From contig NZ_LR134355.1 in NCBI RefSeq assembly GCF_900637205.1, forward strand, positions 4,278,001-4,342,000: 64,000 nucleotides of DNA. Reading direction: 5' to 3'. Under the pieces are notes generated by a model. That model searched no databases, was not told the origin of the DNA, and saw only the letters and a program-made list of their open reading frames with translations. Source of the DNA: Mycolicibacterium chitae. GTDB taxonomy: Bacteria; Actinomycetota; Actinomycetes; Mycobacteriales; Mycobacteriaceae. Made by a program: the position numbers and the translations under genes. Positions 1 to 8,607 of the stretch are shown in pieces (the stretch's first letter is position 1; each line of letters opens with the position of its first letter).

Positions 1-853
<853 letters not shown>

Positions 854-966
854 TGCGAAGTGTTCCTCCGAATTGGGGATGCACGTGCTCTTGGTCGGGT
901 GCAGTGCCCGCGACGGACGGCCTGGGTGTGCCCCGCAGGTGCGGACCCTTGCCTCACCGTCCCGAC

Positions 967-993
967 CTAGCACTCGCCGGTCGCGAGTGCCAA
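967..993. promoter_or_regulatory. CIRCE element (HrcA operator), proximal copy
   Basis: Inverted repeat CTAGCACTC-N9-GAGTGCCAA, close to the CIRCE consensus TTAGCACTC-N9-GAGTGCTAA with one changed base in each arm. It lies 114 bp upstream of the groEL2 start. CIRCE is the known binding site of the heat-shock repressor HrcA. Confidence 0.9.
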
Positions 994-1001
994 CTGCATT
1001 C

Positions 1002-1028
1002 TTAGCACTCGGACTCGACGAGTGCAAG
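1002..1028. promoter_or_regulatory. CIRCE element (HrcA operator), distal copy
   Basis: Second inverted repeat TTAGCACTC-N9-GAGTGCAAG. The left arm matches the consensus perfectly and the right arm differs at its last bases. It is separated from the proximal copy by 8 bp, giving a 35-bp centre-to-centre spacing (about three helical turns), so two HrcA dimers could bind the same face of the groEL2 promoter. Confidence 0.87.
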
Positions 1029-1067
1029 ACAGTTCGCCCGCGGCGGAGCCGGCCTCGACGCCGGCCT

Positions 1068-1760
1068 CTAGACGGGCAGCGGCGGCGGCGTGTACGCGCT
1101 CGCCAGCGAGTCGTCGCCGGTGGACTGGGTCAGCAGCAGGGTGACCGTCTCGACCAGGTGATCACGCATGCGGGCCGCGCTCGCGTGCGGGTCGCGGCCG
1201 CGGATCGCATCGAGGATCCGCTCGTGCACCAGGAGGATGTCGACCAGGGTTCGGGTGGCGGTGGTCGACAGGCCGCGGTCCATCATCTGGATGCGGGTGT
1301 TCGCGGCGACCTCCGTGACGCGCCGATTGCCCGCGACGTTGAGGATCGCGGCGTGGAAGTCGACGTCGGCGGCCTGGAAGCTGGCCTCGTCGCCCGCCTT
1401 GGTCGCGTCCTGCATCCGGCCGAACGCGTCCTCGATGGGGGCCAGCAGTTCGTCGGTCAGCAGTTCGGCGGCCCGGTACGCCGACGGGACCTCCAGCATC
1501 ATCCGCAGCGAGTAGATCTCCTCGATGTCGCGGGTGGACACCTCGAGGATCCGCACGCCGCGGCTGCGCTCGAAGCGCACCATGCCGTTGCTGGCCATGC
1601 GCAGCAGCGCCTCACGCACCGGGGTCCGGGACACCCCGAGCCGGCCCGAAATCTCCACGACCGAGTGCATGGTGCCGGGTTGGAGTTCGCCCGCGCGGAT
1701 CGCGCGCATCAACTCCTCATAGACCCGATCGGTCAGTGAAACCTGCCCGGCGTCGAACAC
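1068..1760 (-). CDS. GntR-family regulator, FadR/FCD subfamily
   Basis: A 230-residue protein with an N-terminal GntR winged helix (about 9-75; the LGVSRTPVREALLRM recognition region is clear) and a C-terminal all-helical FCD ligand-binding domain (about 85-215, with the D..FH and H..IL..I..RD metal/ligand-site residues). FCD regulators usually sense organic or sugar acids. The start is GTG at 1758-1760, preceded by AGGGAGA at good spacing. It is the last gene of a leftward set (amidase, cyclase, dehydratase, regulator), 93 bp after the dehydratase. It is the obvious candidate to bind the 34-bp palindrome at 5475-5508 and the related half-site at 1810-1819 in front of itself. Ligand unknown. 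Confidence 0.92.
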   Translation of the reverse strand: MFDAGQVSLTDRVYEELMRAIRAGELQPGTMHSVVEISGRLGVSRTPVREALLRMASNGMVRFERSRGVRILEVSTRDIEEIYSLRMMLEVPSAYRAAELLTDELLAPIEDAFGRMQDATKAGDEASFQAADVDFHAAILNVAGNRRVTEVAANTRIQMMDRGLSTTATRTLVDILLVHERILDAIRGRDPHASAARMRDHLVETVTLLLTQSTGDDSLASAYTPPPLPV

Positions 1761-1799
1761 GATTCACGTCTCCCTGGTGAGCCAGCACATTTTCGTCAG

Positions 1800-1819
1800 C
1801 ATAGATGTATGCAGCATGC
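1800..1819. promoter_or_regulatory. Possible GntR operator half-site upstream of the regulator
   Basis: TGCAGCATGC at 1810-1819 repeats ten bases of a second site at 5530-5539, and nine of them (TGCAGCATG) match the right arm of the large palindrome at 5475-5508. The left half is poorly conserved. Its place in the 93-bp gap before the GntR gene suggests autoregulation; this is inference from a shared motif. Confidence 0.45.
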
Positions 1820-1853
1820 GCCGTATTGCTTCCGTGGGCCGTGTCGTCCCTGC

Positions 1854-3560
1854 TCACAGGAACGACAGGTCCGCGCCCTGGCTTGCCGGCAGCACCGTCT
1901 CCTCGTAGAGCCGCCGCCATCCGCGTGCCGCCCGCGCCGGCGGCGTGAACGACCGCAGCCGCTCGGCGATCTCGTCGTCGGGCACCAGCAGGTCGATCGA
2001 CCGGTTCGGCACGTCGAGCCGGATCAGGTCGCCGTTGCGCACCACCGACAGCGGTCCGCCCACCGCGGCCTCGGGATCGCAGTGCAGCACCACCGTGCCG
2101 TACGACGTCCCGCTCATCCGCGCATCCGAGACGCGCACCATGTCCCGGACCCCGGCGCGCGCCAGCTTCGCCGGGATGGGCAGCGCACCCGCCTCCGGCA
2201 TCCCGGCCGCCACCGGCCCGGAGTACCGCATGACCAGGACGTGCTCGGGAGTGACGTCCAGATCCGGGTCGTCCAGGATCGCCGACGCGTCGGCCGGATT
2301 GTCCACGACGAGTGCGGGACCCGTGTGCTGCATCAGGTGCGGGCTGGCGGCCGAGGCCTTGATGATCGCCCCGTTGGGCGCCAGTGACCCGGACAGCACG
2401 GCCAGCGCCCCGGGCGGACCCAGCGGGTCCGGCAGGTGCCGGATCGTGTTCTGCCACTCGGCCGGCCCGTCGGTCTCGGCGATCAGCTCGCCCATCGACC
2501 GGCCGCTGACGCCGCGATGGTCGCGGTGCAGCAGCGGGGCCAGCTCGGTCAGCAGCGCGGGCACGCCGCCGGCCCGGTGGAAGTCCTCCATGTAGCCCAC
2601 GCCGGACGGCTTGCAGTCCACCAGCAGCGGGGTGTCCGAGCCGATCTTGTCGAAGTCGGCCATCTCCAGCGGCACGCCGGCGCGACGCGCCACCGCGAGC
2701 ACGTGGATCAGCGCGTTGGTCGAACCGCCGATCGCCGCCAACACCCGGATGGCGTTCTCGAACGCCTCGCGGATCAGTACCTCGCGCGGCAGCGGTCCGC
2801 CGGTGCGCGCCAATTCCACTGCGCGGCGGCCGGTTTGGGTGGCGTGCCGCAGCCGCGCCCCGCTGACCGCGGGCGGGGTCGCCCCGCCGGGCAGCATCAT
2901 GCCCAAGGCCTCGGTCAGCGCGGCCATGGTCGAGGCGGTGCCCATCACGGTGCAGGTACCGGTGGTCGAGACCAATTCCTGTCGCACGGAGACAATCTCG
3001 TCGCCGTCGAGCTCGCCGCCGCGGTGTGCGCCCCAGAACCGGCGGCAGTCGGTGCAGGCGCCCAGCCGCTCCCCGCGCCACGAGCCGGTCATCATCGGTC
3101 CGACGACCTCGAGCATCACCGGGATCTCGGAGGAGGCCGCCGCCATCAGCTGGGCGGGCACGGTCTTGTCGCAGCCACCGAGCAGCACCGCGGCGTCCAT
3201 CGGGAGCGCTCGGATCATCTCCTCGGTGTCCATCGCCATCAGGTTGCGGAACAACATGGTGGTCGGCGCGGTGAGGATCTCGCCCAGCGAGATGGTCGGG
3301 AACTCCATCGGCAGGCCGCCGGCCTGCTCGACACCCCGCTTGACCGCCGCGAGCAGCGCGGGCATGTCGCGGTGGCAGGTGTTGTAATCGCTTTGCGTGA
3401 CGGCGATTCCGACGATCGGACGCTCGAGACTCTCGTCGTCGTAGCCCGCCGAGGCCAAGAACGCCCGCCGCAGATAGCGGCTGAAGCCGGCATCCCCGTA
3501 CGACGTCCGACTGCTGTCGACGGCCGAGGTGCCCGGCTGGTACCCGGACGATTCAGACAT
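1854..3560 (-). CDS. IlvD/EDD-family sugar-acid-type dehydratase
   Basis: A 568-residue Fe-S dehydratase of the IlvD/EDD superfamily. Three candidate cluster cysteines are visible: C62 (NTCHRD), C130 (GGCDKTVPAQLM) and C203 (TGTCTVMGTAS). The C-terminal signature RMSGTSYGTVVLHCDPEAA is the form I know from aldonate dehydratases (L-arabinonate/D-xylonate type). It differs from the FSGGSHG form of branched-chain-amino-acid IlvD, so removal of water from an aldonic acid to a 2-keto-3-deoxy acid is the likely reaction. The ATG at 3558-3560 has AAGGA upstream; longer in-frame extensions run into the cyclase gene and are rejected. It sits 20 bp after the cyclase gene. The exact substrate cannot be read from sequence. 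Confidence 0.88.
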   Translation of the reverse strand: MSESSGYQPGTSAVDSSRTSYGDAGFSRYLRRAFLASAGYDDESLERPIVGIAVTQSDYNTCHRDMPALLAAVKRGVEQAGGLPMEFPTISLGEILTAPTTMLFRNLMAMDTEEMIRALPMDAAVLLGGCDKTVPAQLMAAASSEIPVMLEVVGPMMTGSWRGERLGACTDCRRFWGAHRGGELDGDEIVSVRQELVSTTGTCTVMGTASTMAALTEALGMMLPGGATPPAVSGARLRHATQTGRRAVELARTGGPLPREVLIREAFENAIRVLAAIGGSTNALIHVLAVARRAGVPLEMADFDKIGSDTPLLVDCKPSGVGYMEDFHRAGGVPALLTELAPLLHRDHRGVSGRSMGELIAETDGPAEWQNTIRHLPDPLGPPGALAVLSGSLAPNGAIIKASAASPHLMQHTGPALVVDNPADASAILDDPDLDVTPEHVLVMRYSGPVAAGMPEAGALPIPAKLARAGVRDMVRVSDARMSGTSYGTVVLHCDPEAAVGGPLSVVRNGDLIRLDVPNRSIDLLVPDDEIAERLRSFTPPARAARGWRRLYEETVLPASQGADLSFL

Positions 3561-3580
3561 GTGGATCCTTTCGAGCCCGG

Positions 3581-4555
3581 TCAGGGCAGCAGCGGCATCG
3601 CGAGCGGACGCATGGGAGCGCCGGTGGCGCCGCGAACCTTCATGCATGCACCGATGAAGGCGAACTCGTAAAGGCCCTCTCCGGCCAGGGTTTCGCAGTC
3701 GACGACCTCCATGATGGGTACGCCCGCCTCGGCGAGCAGGTAGGTGTGCACCACCTGCCAGTTCTCCGCATCGGGCGACGGCGACTGCTCCAGGGCCAGG
3801 TTGTCCGCGCCGATGACCGCAGCACCCGCCTCGGCCAGGAACTCCGCGCCTTCGCGGTTGAGCCCGGGGGCGTTGTTGATGTAGCGATCGGTGTCCGGCC
3901 AATACTGCATGCGCCCGGTGCGCACCAGCGCGACGTCGCCGGGCCGGAACTCCACCTGCTGCCGCGCCAGCGCGTCGGCGAGGTCCTTGGCGCCGATGCC
4001 GTAGTTCTCCGGCAGGACGTCGACGCCGTGCAGGCCCGCGATGTCGAACAGCACGCCGCGGGTGATGATCGGCGGGAACTTGTCGGCCCCGCACTTGATC
4101 CAGTGCCGCGAGCTGATGCATTGCGCCGCTTCGTATCCGTTGAAGATCTTGCCGTGATAGCCGAAGTGGTTCAGCGTGTCGATGTGCGTGCCGCAGTGGG
4201 TGTACATCGACATCGCGTCACCCGAGTAGGCCACCAGCTCGTTCTGTTCGGTCCCGACTCCGGTGATGTCGTCGAGGACGGTGCCCACCGGGGTGTGGGT
4301 CATCCACTGCTGGAAGCCGGGGTCGCCGGCCTTGGTCCAGGACGGCATGCCGATGAAGTAGTCGACCGACAGGTCGATGGCGGCGCCGCCGTCGGCGGCC
4401 CGCATCACCTCGCGCGACTTCTCCGGGCTGATCAGGTTCAGCATGCCGATCTCGTCGTCGGGGCCGAAGGGGCTCATGGTGATCTCGCGGAACTTCGCGG
4501 CATGCGCGGCGATCGTGTTGCGCGTGCGCTCATCGATGATTCCGGGTCCACACAT
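3581..4555 (-). CDS. Cyclase-family (PF04199) metal-dependent hydrolase
   Basis: A 324-residue protein of the kynurenine formamidase/isatin hydrolase superfamily. The metal-site signature HCGTHIDTLNHF is at 120-131, giving H120, H124, D126 and H130. Known members hydrolyse amides or strained lactams (formylkynurenine, isatin) using Mn or Zn; others are unassigned. At 324 residues it is longer than the roughly 210-residue formamidases and belongs to the long cyclase branch. Its start overlaps the end of the amidase gene by 26 bp, which implies co-translation. In this cluster it may open a lactone or lactam before or after dehydration; that role is inferred. Confidence 0.85.
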   Translation of the reverse strand: MCGPGIIDERTRNTIAAHAAKFREITMSPFGPDDEIGMLNLISPEKSREVMRAADGGAAIDLSVDYFIGMPSWTKAGDPGFQQWMTHTPVGTVLDDITGVGTEQNELVAYSGDAMSMYTHCGTHIDTLNHFGYHGKIFNGYEAAQCISSRHWIKCGADKFPPIITRGVLFDIAGLHGVDVLPENYGIGAKDLADALARQQVEFRPGDVALVRTGRMQYWPDTDRYINNAPGLNREGAEFLAEAGAAVIGADNLALEQSPSPDAENWQVVHTYLLAEAGVPIMEVVDCETLAGEGLYEFAFIGACMKVRGATGAPMRPLAMPLLP

Positions 4556-5447
4556 GGTGGTCGTCTCCTGTCGAACGGTCGGTCGGGGTGGTCAGCGCCG
4601 AGTACAGCTCGGGGCGGCGTTGGTCGAACACCTGCAGCGAGAACGGCGGGTCGTCGAAAGTCAGGGTCTTGGTGCGGGATCGGGTGAGGTCCAGCGGCGC
4701 CAGGACAATGCCCTCCTCGGTGCCGGCGTCGATCAGTACCTCCCCCGACGGGGCGACGATCTGGCTGCGGCCCAGGAAATCGGTGTCGGACTCGCGGTCG
4801 CAGCGGTCCGAGACCGCCACGTATACCAGGTTTTCCACGGCGCGGACCCGCGTCATGTGGTCGGCGAGGAACCCCGCGGTCAGCGGCCAGTTGGTGGGCA
4901 TGGCAATGACATCGGCCCCGCCGAGCGCCAGCTCGCGGGCCGACTCCGGGAAGCGCAGGTCGAAGCAGATCATGATGCCCACGCGCAGTCCGTTGATGTC
5001 GTAGACCCGCGGCGCCTTGCCGTCGCCGGGGTCGACGAACGCATCGGCACCCAGCCGGGGCAGGTGTTGTTTGCGATAGGAGCCGACGATGCCGTCGGGG
5101 CCGATCAACACGGCGCTGTTGTAGACCTTGTCGCCGTCGCGCTCGAGCAGGCCCAGGACTCCGAAAGAGCCCGTATCCGAAGCGGTTTCGACCAGCGGTG
5201 CGAGCCGCTCTGCGGTGGCCTCCACGGCCGCGGCCTCGACCTGTGCGCGCGAGTCCATCATGTAGCCCGACAGCGCGCACTCGGGAAATACCGTCAGGTC
5301 CGCACCCCGGTCGGCGGCCAGCCGCAACCAGCGGGCCATCGATGCGATGTTGGCGTCCGGATCGCCGAGCACGGACGGAACCTGCGCGACGGCGACCACG
5401 GCGGTACCCGCCTCGCCCGCGCCCACGGGTGACTGATCGTCGGTCAC
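4530..5447 (-). CDS. Nitrilase-superfamily carbon-nitrogen hydrolase
   Basis: A 305-residue amidase of the nitrilase superfamily. The Glu-Lys-Cys triad is visible: E55 (VFPECALSGY), K126 (SYRKQHLPR) and C161 (MICFDLRFPE). The sequence is closer to amidase/carbamoylase branches than to true nitrilases, so hydrolysis of an amide or carbamoyl group with NH3 release is likely. The GTG at 5445-5447 with AAGGGAG upstream is chosen; upstream in-frame codons would cover the palindromic operator. It is the first gene of the leftward operon, 28 bp from the 34-bp palindrome. Confidence 0.88.
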   Translation of the reverse strand: MTDDQSPVGAGEAGTAVVAVAQVPSVLGDPDANIASMARWLRLAADRGADLTVFPECALSGYMMDSRAQVEAAAVEATAERLAPLVETASDTGSFGVLGLLERDGDKVYNSAVLIGPDGIVGSYRKQHLPRLGADAFVDPGDGKAPRVYDINGLRVGIMICFDLRFPESARELALGGADVIAMPTNWPLTAGFLADHMTRVRAVENLVYVAVSDRCDRESDTDFLGRSQIVAPSGEVLIDAGTEEGIVLAPLDLTRSRTKTLTFDDPPFSLQVFDQRRPELYSALTTPTDRSTGDDHHVWTRNHR

Positions 5448-5474
5448 GCTGCTCCCTTTTTCGTGTTCTTCGCC

Positions 5475-5508
5475 CACATTGACATGCTGCATGCAGCATG
5501 TCAATGTG
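5475..5508. promoter_or_regulatory. Perfect 34-bp palindrome, probable GntR operator
   Basis: The 17-nt arm CACATTGACATGCTGCA is followed directly by its exact reverse complement with no spacer, centred between 5491 and 5492. It lies between the divergent amidase (start 5447) and SDR (start 5565) genes, where one dimeric regulator could control both arms of the island. The core ATGCTGCATGCAGCAT partly recurs nearby (5530-5539) and in front of the GntR gene. Confidence 0.8.
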
Positions 5509-5519
5509 TGTGACGTGGC

Positions 5520-5539
5520 ATACTCTGCGTGCAGCATGC
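5520..5539. promoter_or_regulatory. Second, imperfect operator copy
   Basis: ATACTCTGCG followed by TGCAGCATGC. The right half matches nine of ten bases of the right arm of the 34-bp palindrome and the left half is degenerate (six of ten). It lies 26 bp before the SDR start and probably overlaps the SDR promoter, so occupancy would block transcription. Confidence 0.5.
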
Positions 5540-5564
5540 AGTGTGTCGACGGGCGGTCGCGCTG

Positions 5565-6365
5565 ATGACCGACACCGCCTCGACCACTGCTTCGACGACA
5601 ACCGACACGACGACAAACACGACCCTGATCACCGGCGCTGCCAGCGGGATCGGCGCGGCCACGGCGGCCCTGCTCGCCGCGCGCGGACACCGGTTGGTGC
5701 TCGTCGACATCGATGAAGACGAGCTGGAGCGGGTCGCCGCGGACATCCGCGCGGCGGGTGCCGAGGCGATCACCGTGACCGCCGACGCCTCCGGCGAGGA
5801 CGCCGCCGCCACCTCGCTGGACGCGGGGTATGCGGCCTTTGGCACCGTCGACGGATTGGTCACCTCCGCCGCGGTGATGATCTCCAAACCGTTGACCGAG
5901 ACCACGCTCGAGGACTGGAACCGGCTGCAGTCGGTCAACGTGACCGGCGTCTTCCTGCTCTGCCGCGAGTTCGTGCGCCGCCTCGTCGAGGCCGGCCGGC
6001 CCGGCGCTATCGTCAACCTGTCGTCGATCTCGGGCACCGTGGCGCTCCCCAACCAGGCCGCCTACTGCGCCTCCAAGGGCGCCGTCGCCCAACTGACCCG
6101 GCAGATCGCGGTCGAATACGCCGCGCGCGGCATCCGCGCCAACGTCGTGAGCCCGGGCACCGTCGAGACCCGGCAGCTCGCGACCTATCTCGGATCGCAA
6201 CCCGATCCTGAGGCCGCCCGCCGCGATCTCTACGCCGCGCATCCCATCGGCCGCGTCGCCGAGGCCGCCGAGGTGGCGTCCACCATCGCGTTTCTGCTCG
6301 GCCCCGACGCCAGCTTCGTCACCGGTGCGGCCCTGGCCGTCGACGGCGGCTACACCAGCGTCTGA
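5565..6365 (+). CDS. Short-chain dehydrogenase/reductase
   Basis: A 266-residue classical SDR. The cofactor motif TGAASGIG is at 23-30, the catalytic Ser at about 144 (NLSSISG), and YCASK gives Y157 and K161; DGG near the C-terminus is the usual SDR end. The D-I-D at 48-50 after the second strand favours NAD over NADP. The first 20 residues are almost only Thr, Ser and Ala (TASTTASTTTDTTTNTT), an odd low-complexity extension. ATG 5565 is chosen; an upstream in-frame ATG at 5529 would lie inside the operator copy. It heads the rightward arm of the island, 35 bp before the permease, and likely oxidises a sugar alcohol or acid of the same pathway (inference). Confidence 0.9.
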   Translation: MTDTASTTASTTTDTTTNTTLITGAASGIGAATAALLAARGHRLVLVDIDEDELERVAADIRAAGAEAITVTADASGEDAAATSLDAGYAAFGTVDGLVTSAAVMISKPLTETTLEDWNRLQSVNVTGVFLLCREFVRRLVEAGRPGAIVNLSSISGTVALPNQAAYCASKGAVAQLTRQIAVEYAARGIRANVVSPGTVETRQLATYLGSQPDPEAARRDLYAAHPIGRVAEAAEVASTIAFLLGPDASFVTGAALAVDGGYTSV

Positions 6366-6400
6366 GCCGAACCCGCCCCCCGAACTCGAGGAACTCGACC

Positions 6401-7426
6401 ATGTCAGCTCTGACGTCCGAGACGGACACCCGGCCGCAGACCGGCCACACCACCCTCCTACAGCGAATCCGCACCGACCGGTTCATGCCGATCTGGCTGC
6501 TCGCGGTCGCCGTCTTCGTGATCAGCCCGCTGATCGCGCCCGGCAGCATGACGGCCTCGGCGCTGACCGCGATGCTGCCCTTCGCCGGCGTGATGGCCAT
6601 CGCCGCGCTGGGCCAGACGCTGGTCATCACCCACGGCGGCATCGACCTGTCGGTGCCGGGCGTGATGGCGATCGCCGCGGTGTGCGTCACCAAGCTGGCC
6701 CAGGGCACCGGGATGTCCACGCTGATGTGCGTGCTGCTGGGCATCGCCGCCGGCGCGCTGTCCGGGCTGGTGATCGGCCTCGCGGTGGTGTGGTTCTCGG
6801 TGGCCGCCTTCGTCGCCTCGCTGGCGGTGAACTCGCTGCTGACCGGCGTGGTGCTGGTGCTCTCCGGCGGCTTCCCTGGCACCGCCGACCCGGCCGTGAG
6901 CGCCTTCGCGGTGAGCTCGGTGGGCGGCATCCCGACGTTGTTCCTACTGGCGGTCGTGCTGGTGGTCGTGGCCCACGTGGTGCTCAAGCAGAGCGTGGCC
7001 GGGCGGCGCTTCATCGCCGTGGGCGCCGGGGTGCCGGCCGCGCGCATCGCCGGCATCCGCACCTCCACGCACGGTGTGATGGCCTACGTACTGGCCGGGA
7101 TCGCCTACGCGACGGCCGGCATGTTGCTCGCGGCCTATCTGCGGACCCCGGACCTGCAGCTGGGGCAGAGCTACCAGCTGACCACCATCGCCGCGGTGGT
7201 GCTCGGCGGCACGCTGCTGCGCGGCGGGATCTCGTCGATCATCGCCACCGCCGTCGCCGCGCTGTTCCTCACCCAACTCGGACAGGTGGTGTTGGCCGCC
7301 GGCGCGTCGACCGCCATGCAGTTGCTGATCCAGGCCCTCGTGCTGGCCGCCGCGATCATCCTGCGCGGCGTGGACTGGCGCCGATTCGTCCGGCTCCGCC
7401 CCGACTCCCAGACCCAGAAGTCTTGA
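6401..7426 (+). CDS. Ribose-type ABC transporter permease
   Basis: A 341-residue polytopic protein of the RbsC/BPD_transp_2 family. The hallmark GGIDLSVPGVMAI is near residue 80 and about nine or ten hydrophobic segments follow. It carries no ATPase domain. Together with the lipoprotein at 7444 and the ATPase-permease fusion at 8604 it would make an importer with two different permease halves. It follows the SDR by 35 bp, and 17 bp separate it from the lipoprotein gene. Confidence 0.93.
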   Translation: MSALTSETDTRPQTGHTTLLQRIRTDRFMPIWLLAVAVFVISPLIAPGSMTASALTAMLPFAGVMAIAALGQTLVITHGGIDLSVPGVMAIAAVCVTKLAQGTGMSTLMCVLLGIAAGALSGLVIGLAVVWFSVAAFVASLAVNSLLTGVVLVLSGGFPGTADPAVSAFAVSSVGGIPTLFLLAVVLVVVAHVVLKQSVAGRRFIAVGAGVPAARIAGIRTSTHGVMAYVLAGIAYATAGMLLAAYLRTPDLQLGQSYQLTTIAAVVLGGTLLRGGISSIIATAVAALFLTQLGQVVLAAGASTAMQLLIQALVLAAAIILRGVDWRRFVRLRPDSQTQKS

Positions 7427-7443
7427 CCCCCAGGAGAATCAAC

Positions 7444-8607
7444 GTGCTCAGCCGTTTTATCTCGGCACGAATGCTGGCCGCCCCGGCGGCGGCGCTGCTG
7501 GCCCTGTCGCTGACGTCGTGCGCCGGCGGACCGTTCAGCGAACCCGCGGCGTTCGAGGTCGACCCCGTCTACCTGGACCCCGAACTCAGCGGTGCGGTCG
7601 ACGAACTGCGGCCCATCACCGAATTCTGCGGCGACCGCCCCATCAAGGTCGCGCTCGCCGACGGTGTGGGCGACAACGCCTTCCGTAAGACCGCGCGCGC
7701 CGAGTTCGAGGACGAGGCCGCCAAGTGCCCGAACCTCGAGGTGCTTCCGTATGCGGACGGGCAGAACAACCCGCAGAAGGCGATCAGCGACATCAAGGCC
7801 CTCGTCGCGCTCGGCGTCGAGGCGCTCGTCGTGTTCCCCGACGCGGGCCCCGCCCTGCTCCCCACCCTGCGCGAGGCCTTCGAGGCCGGGGTGGCCGTGG
7901 TCCCCTACACCGCCAGCCCGGGCGGCACCCCCGGCGTCGACTACACAACGTTCGTCGGCCACAACACGGTGACCGACGGCGCGATGTGGGCGCAGTGGGT
8001 GTGCAACGCCTTGGGCCCCGCCGGCGGCAACGCCGTCTTCCTCGGCGGCACACCGGGAAATGCGCAGAGCCTCAGCGAGATCCACGGCATCGAGGACGAG
8101 CTCGCCGGTAACCCCGACTGCGCCAACGTGACGCTGCTCAACGACCCCGGCACCCCGATCGACACCGGCTGGAACCCCGCGCAGACCCAGCGCGTCACCT
8201 CGGGCCTGCTGGCCAAGTACCCCAAGATCGACGCCGTCATCACCGACTCCGGCGACGGTTCGCTGGGCGGGATCCGGGCCTTCCTGCAGGCCGGCCGACC
8301 GCTGCCGGTGTGGACGGCCAACGACAACAACGGATTTGCCTGCGCCTACGTCGACAACAAGGCGGCCCAGCCGCAGTTCCAGATCGTCGCCGTGACGTCC
8401 CGGACCTGGATCGTGCGCCTCGCGCTGCGCAAGGCCGTCGCCGCCGCCCAGGACATCCCGGAGCCCGAACCCGACATCGTCAACGTGCCGATCGTCTGGG
8501 ACTCGCTGGACCCGAATCTGCCCCCGGAATGTGATCGCAACCTGCCCAGCAGCGCGGTCACCTCGGCCGAGCTGAGCACCGAGCAGCTCGCGGAGATCTA
8601 CCGATGA
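7444..8607 (+). CDS. Substrate-binding lipoprotein of the sugar ABC importer
   Basis: A 387-residue type I periplasmic-binding-protein fold (RbsB-like). A signal peptide ends in the lipobox LTSC with C26 as the lipidated residue, so the protein is tethered outside the membrane. The motif ADGVGDNAFRK and the segment AVITDSGDGSLGGIRA are typical of the two lobes. GTG 7444 is preceded by AGGAGA at 7-nt spacing; ATG 7471 is a weaker alternative that would shorten the signal peptide. It overlaps the ATPase-permease gene by ATGA. Extra cysteines beyond C26 may form a disulphide. The ligand is unknown; genomic context favours a sugar acid, amide or polyol. Confidence 0.9.
   Translation: MLSRFISARMLAAPAAALLALSLTSCAGGPFSEPAAFEVDPVYLDPELSGAVDELRPITEFCGDRPIKVALADGVGDNAFRKTARAEFEDEAAKCPNLEVLPYADGQNNPQKAISDIKALVALGVEALVVFPDAGPALLPTLREAFEAGVAVVPYTASPGGTPGVDYTTFVGHNTVTDGAMWAQWVCNALGPAGGNAVFLGGTPGNAQSLSEIHGIEDELAGNPDCANVTLLNDPGTPIDTGWNPAQTQRVTSGLLAKYPKIDAVITDSGDGSLGGIRAFLQAGRPLPVWTANDNNGFACAYVDNKAAQPQFQIVAVTSRTWIVRLALRKAVAAAQDIPEPEPDIVNVPIVWDSLDPNLPPECDRNLPSSAVTSAELSTEQLAEIYR

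Noticed and set aside
1854..3560. Assignment as branched-chain amino acid ilvD
   Set aside because: The C-terminal signature and the catabolic neighbourhood fit aldonate dehydratases; an ilvD biosynthetic gene would be expected elsewhere.
3561..4121. N-terminal extension of the dehydratase to 755 codons
   Set aside because: The extension overlaps the cyclase gene in another frame and has no family similarity; ATG 3560 has a ribosome site and gives the normal IlvD/EDD length.
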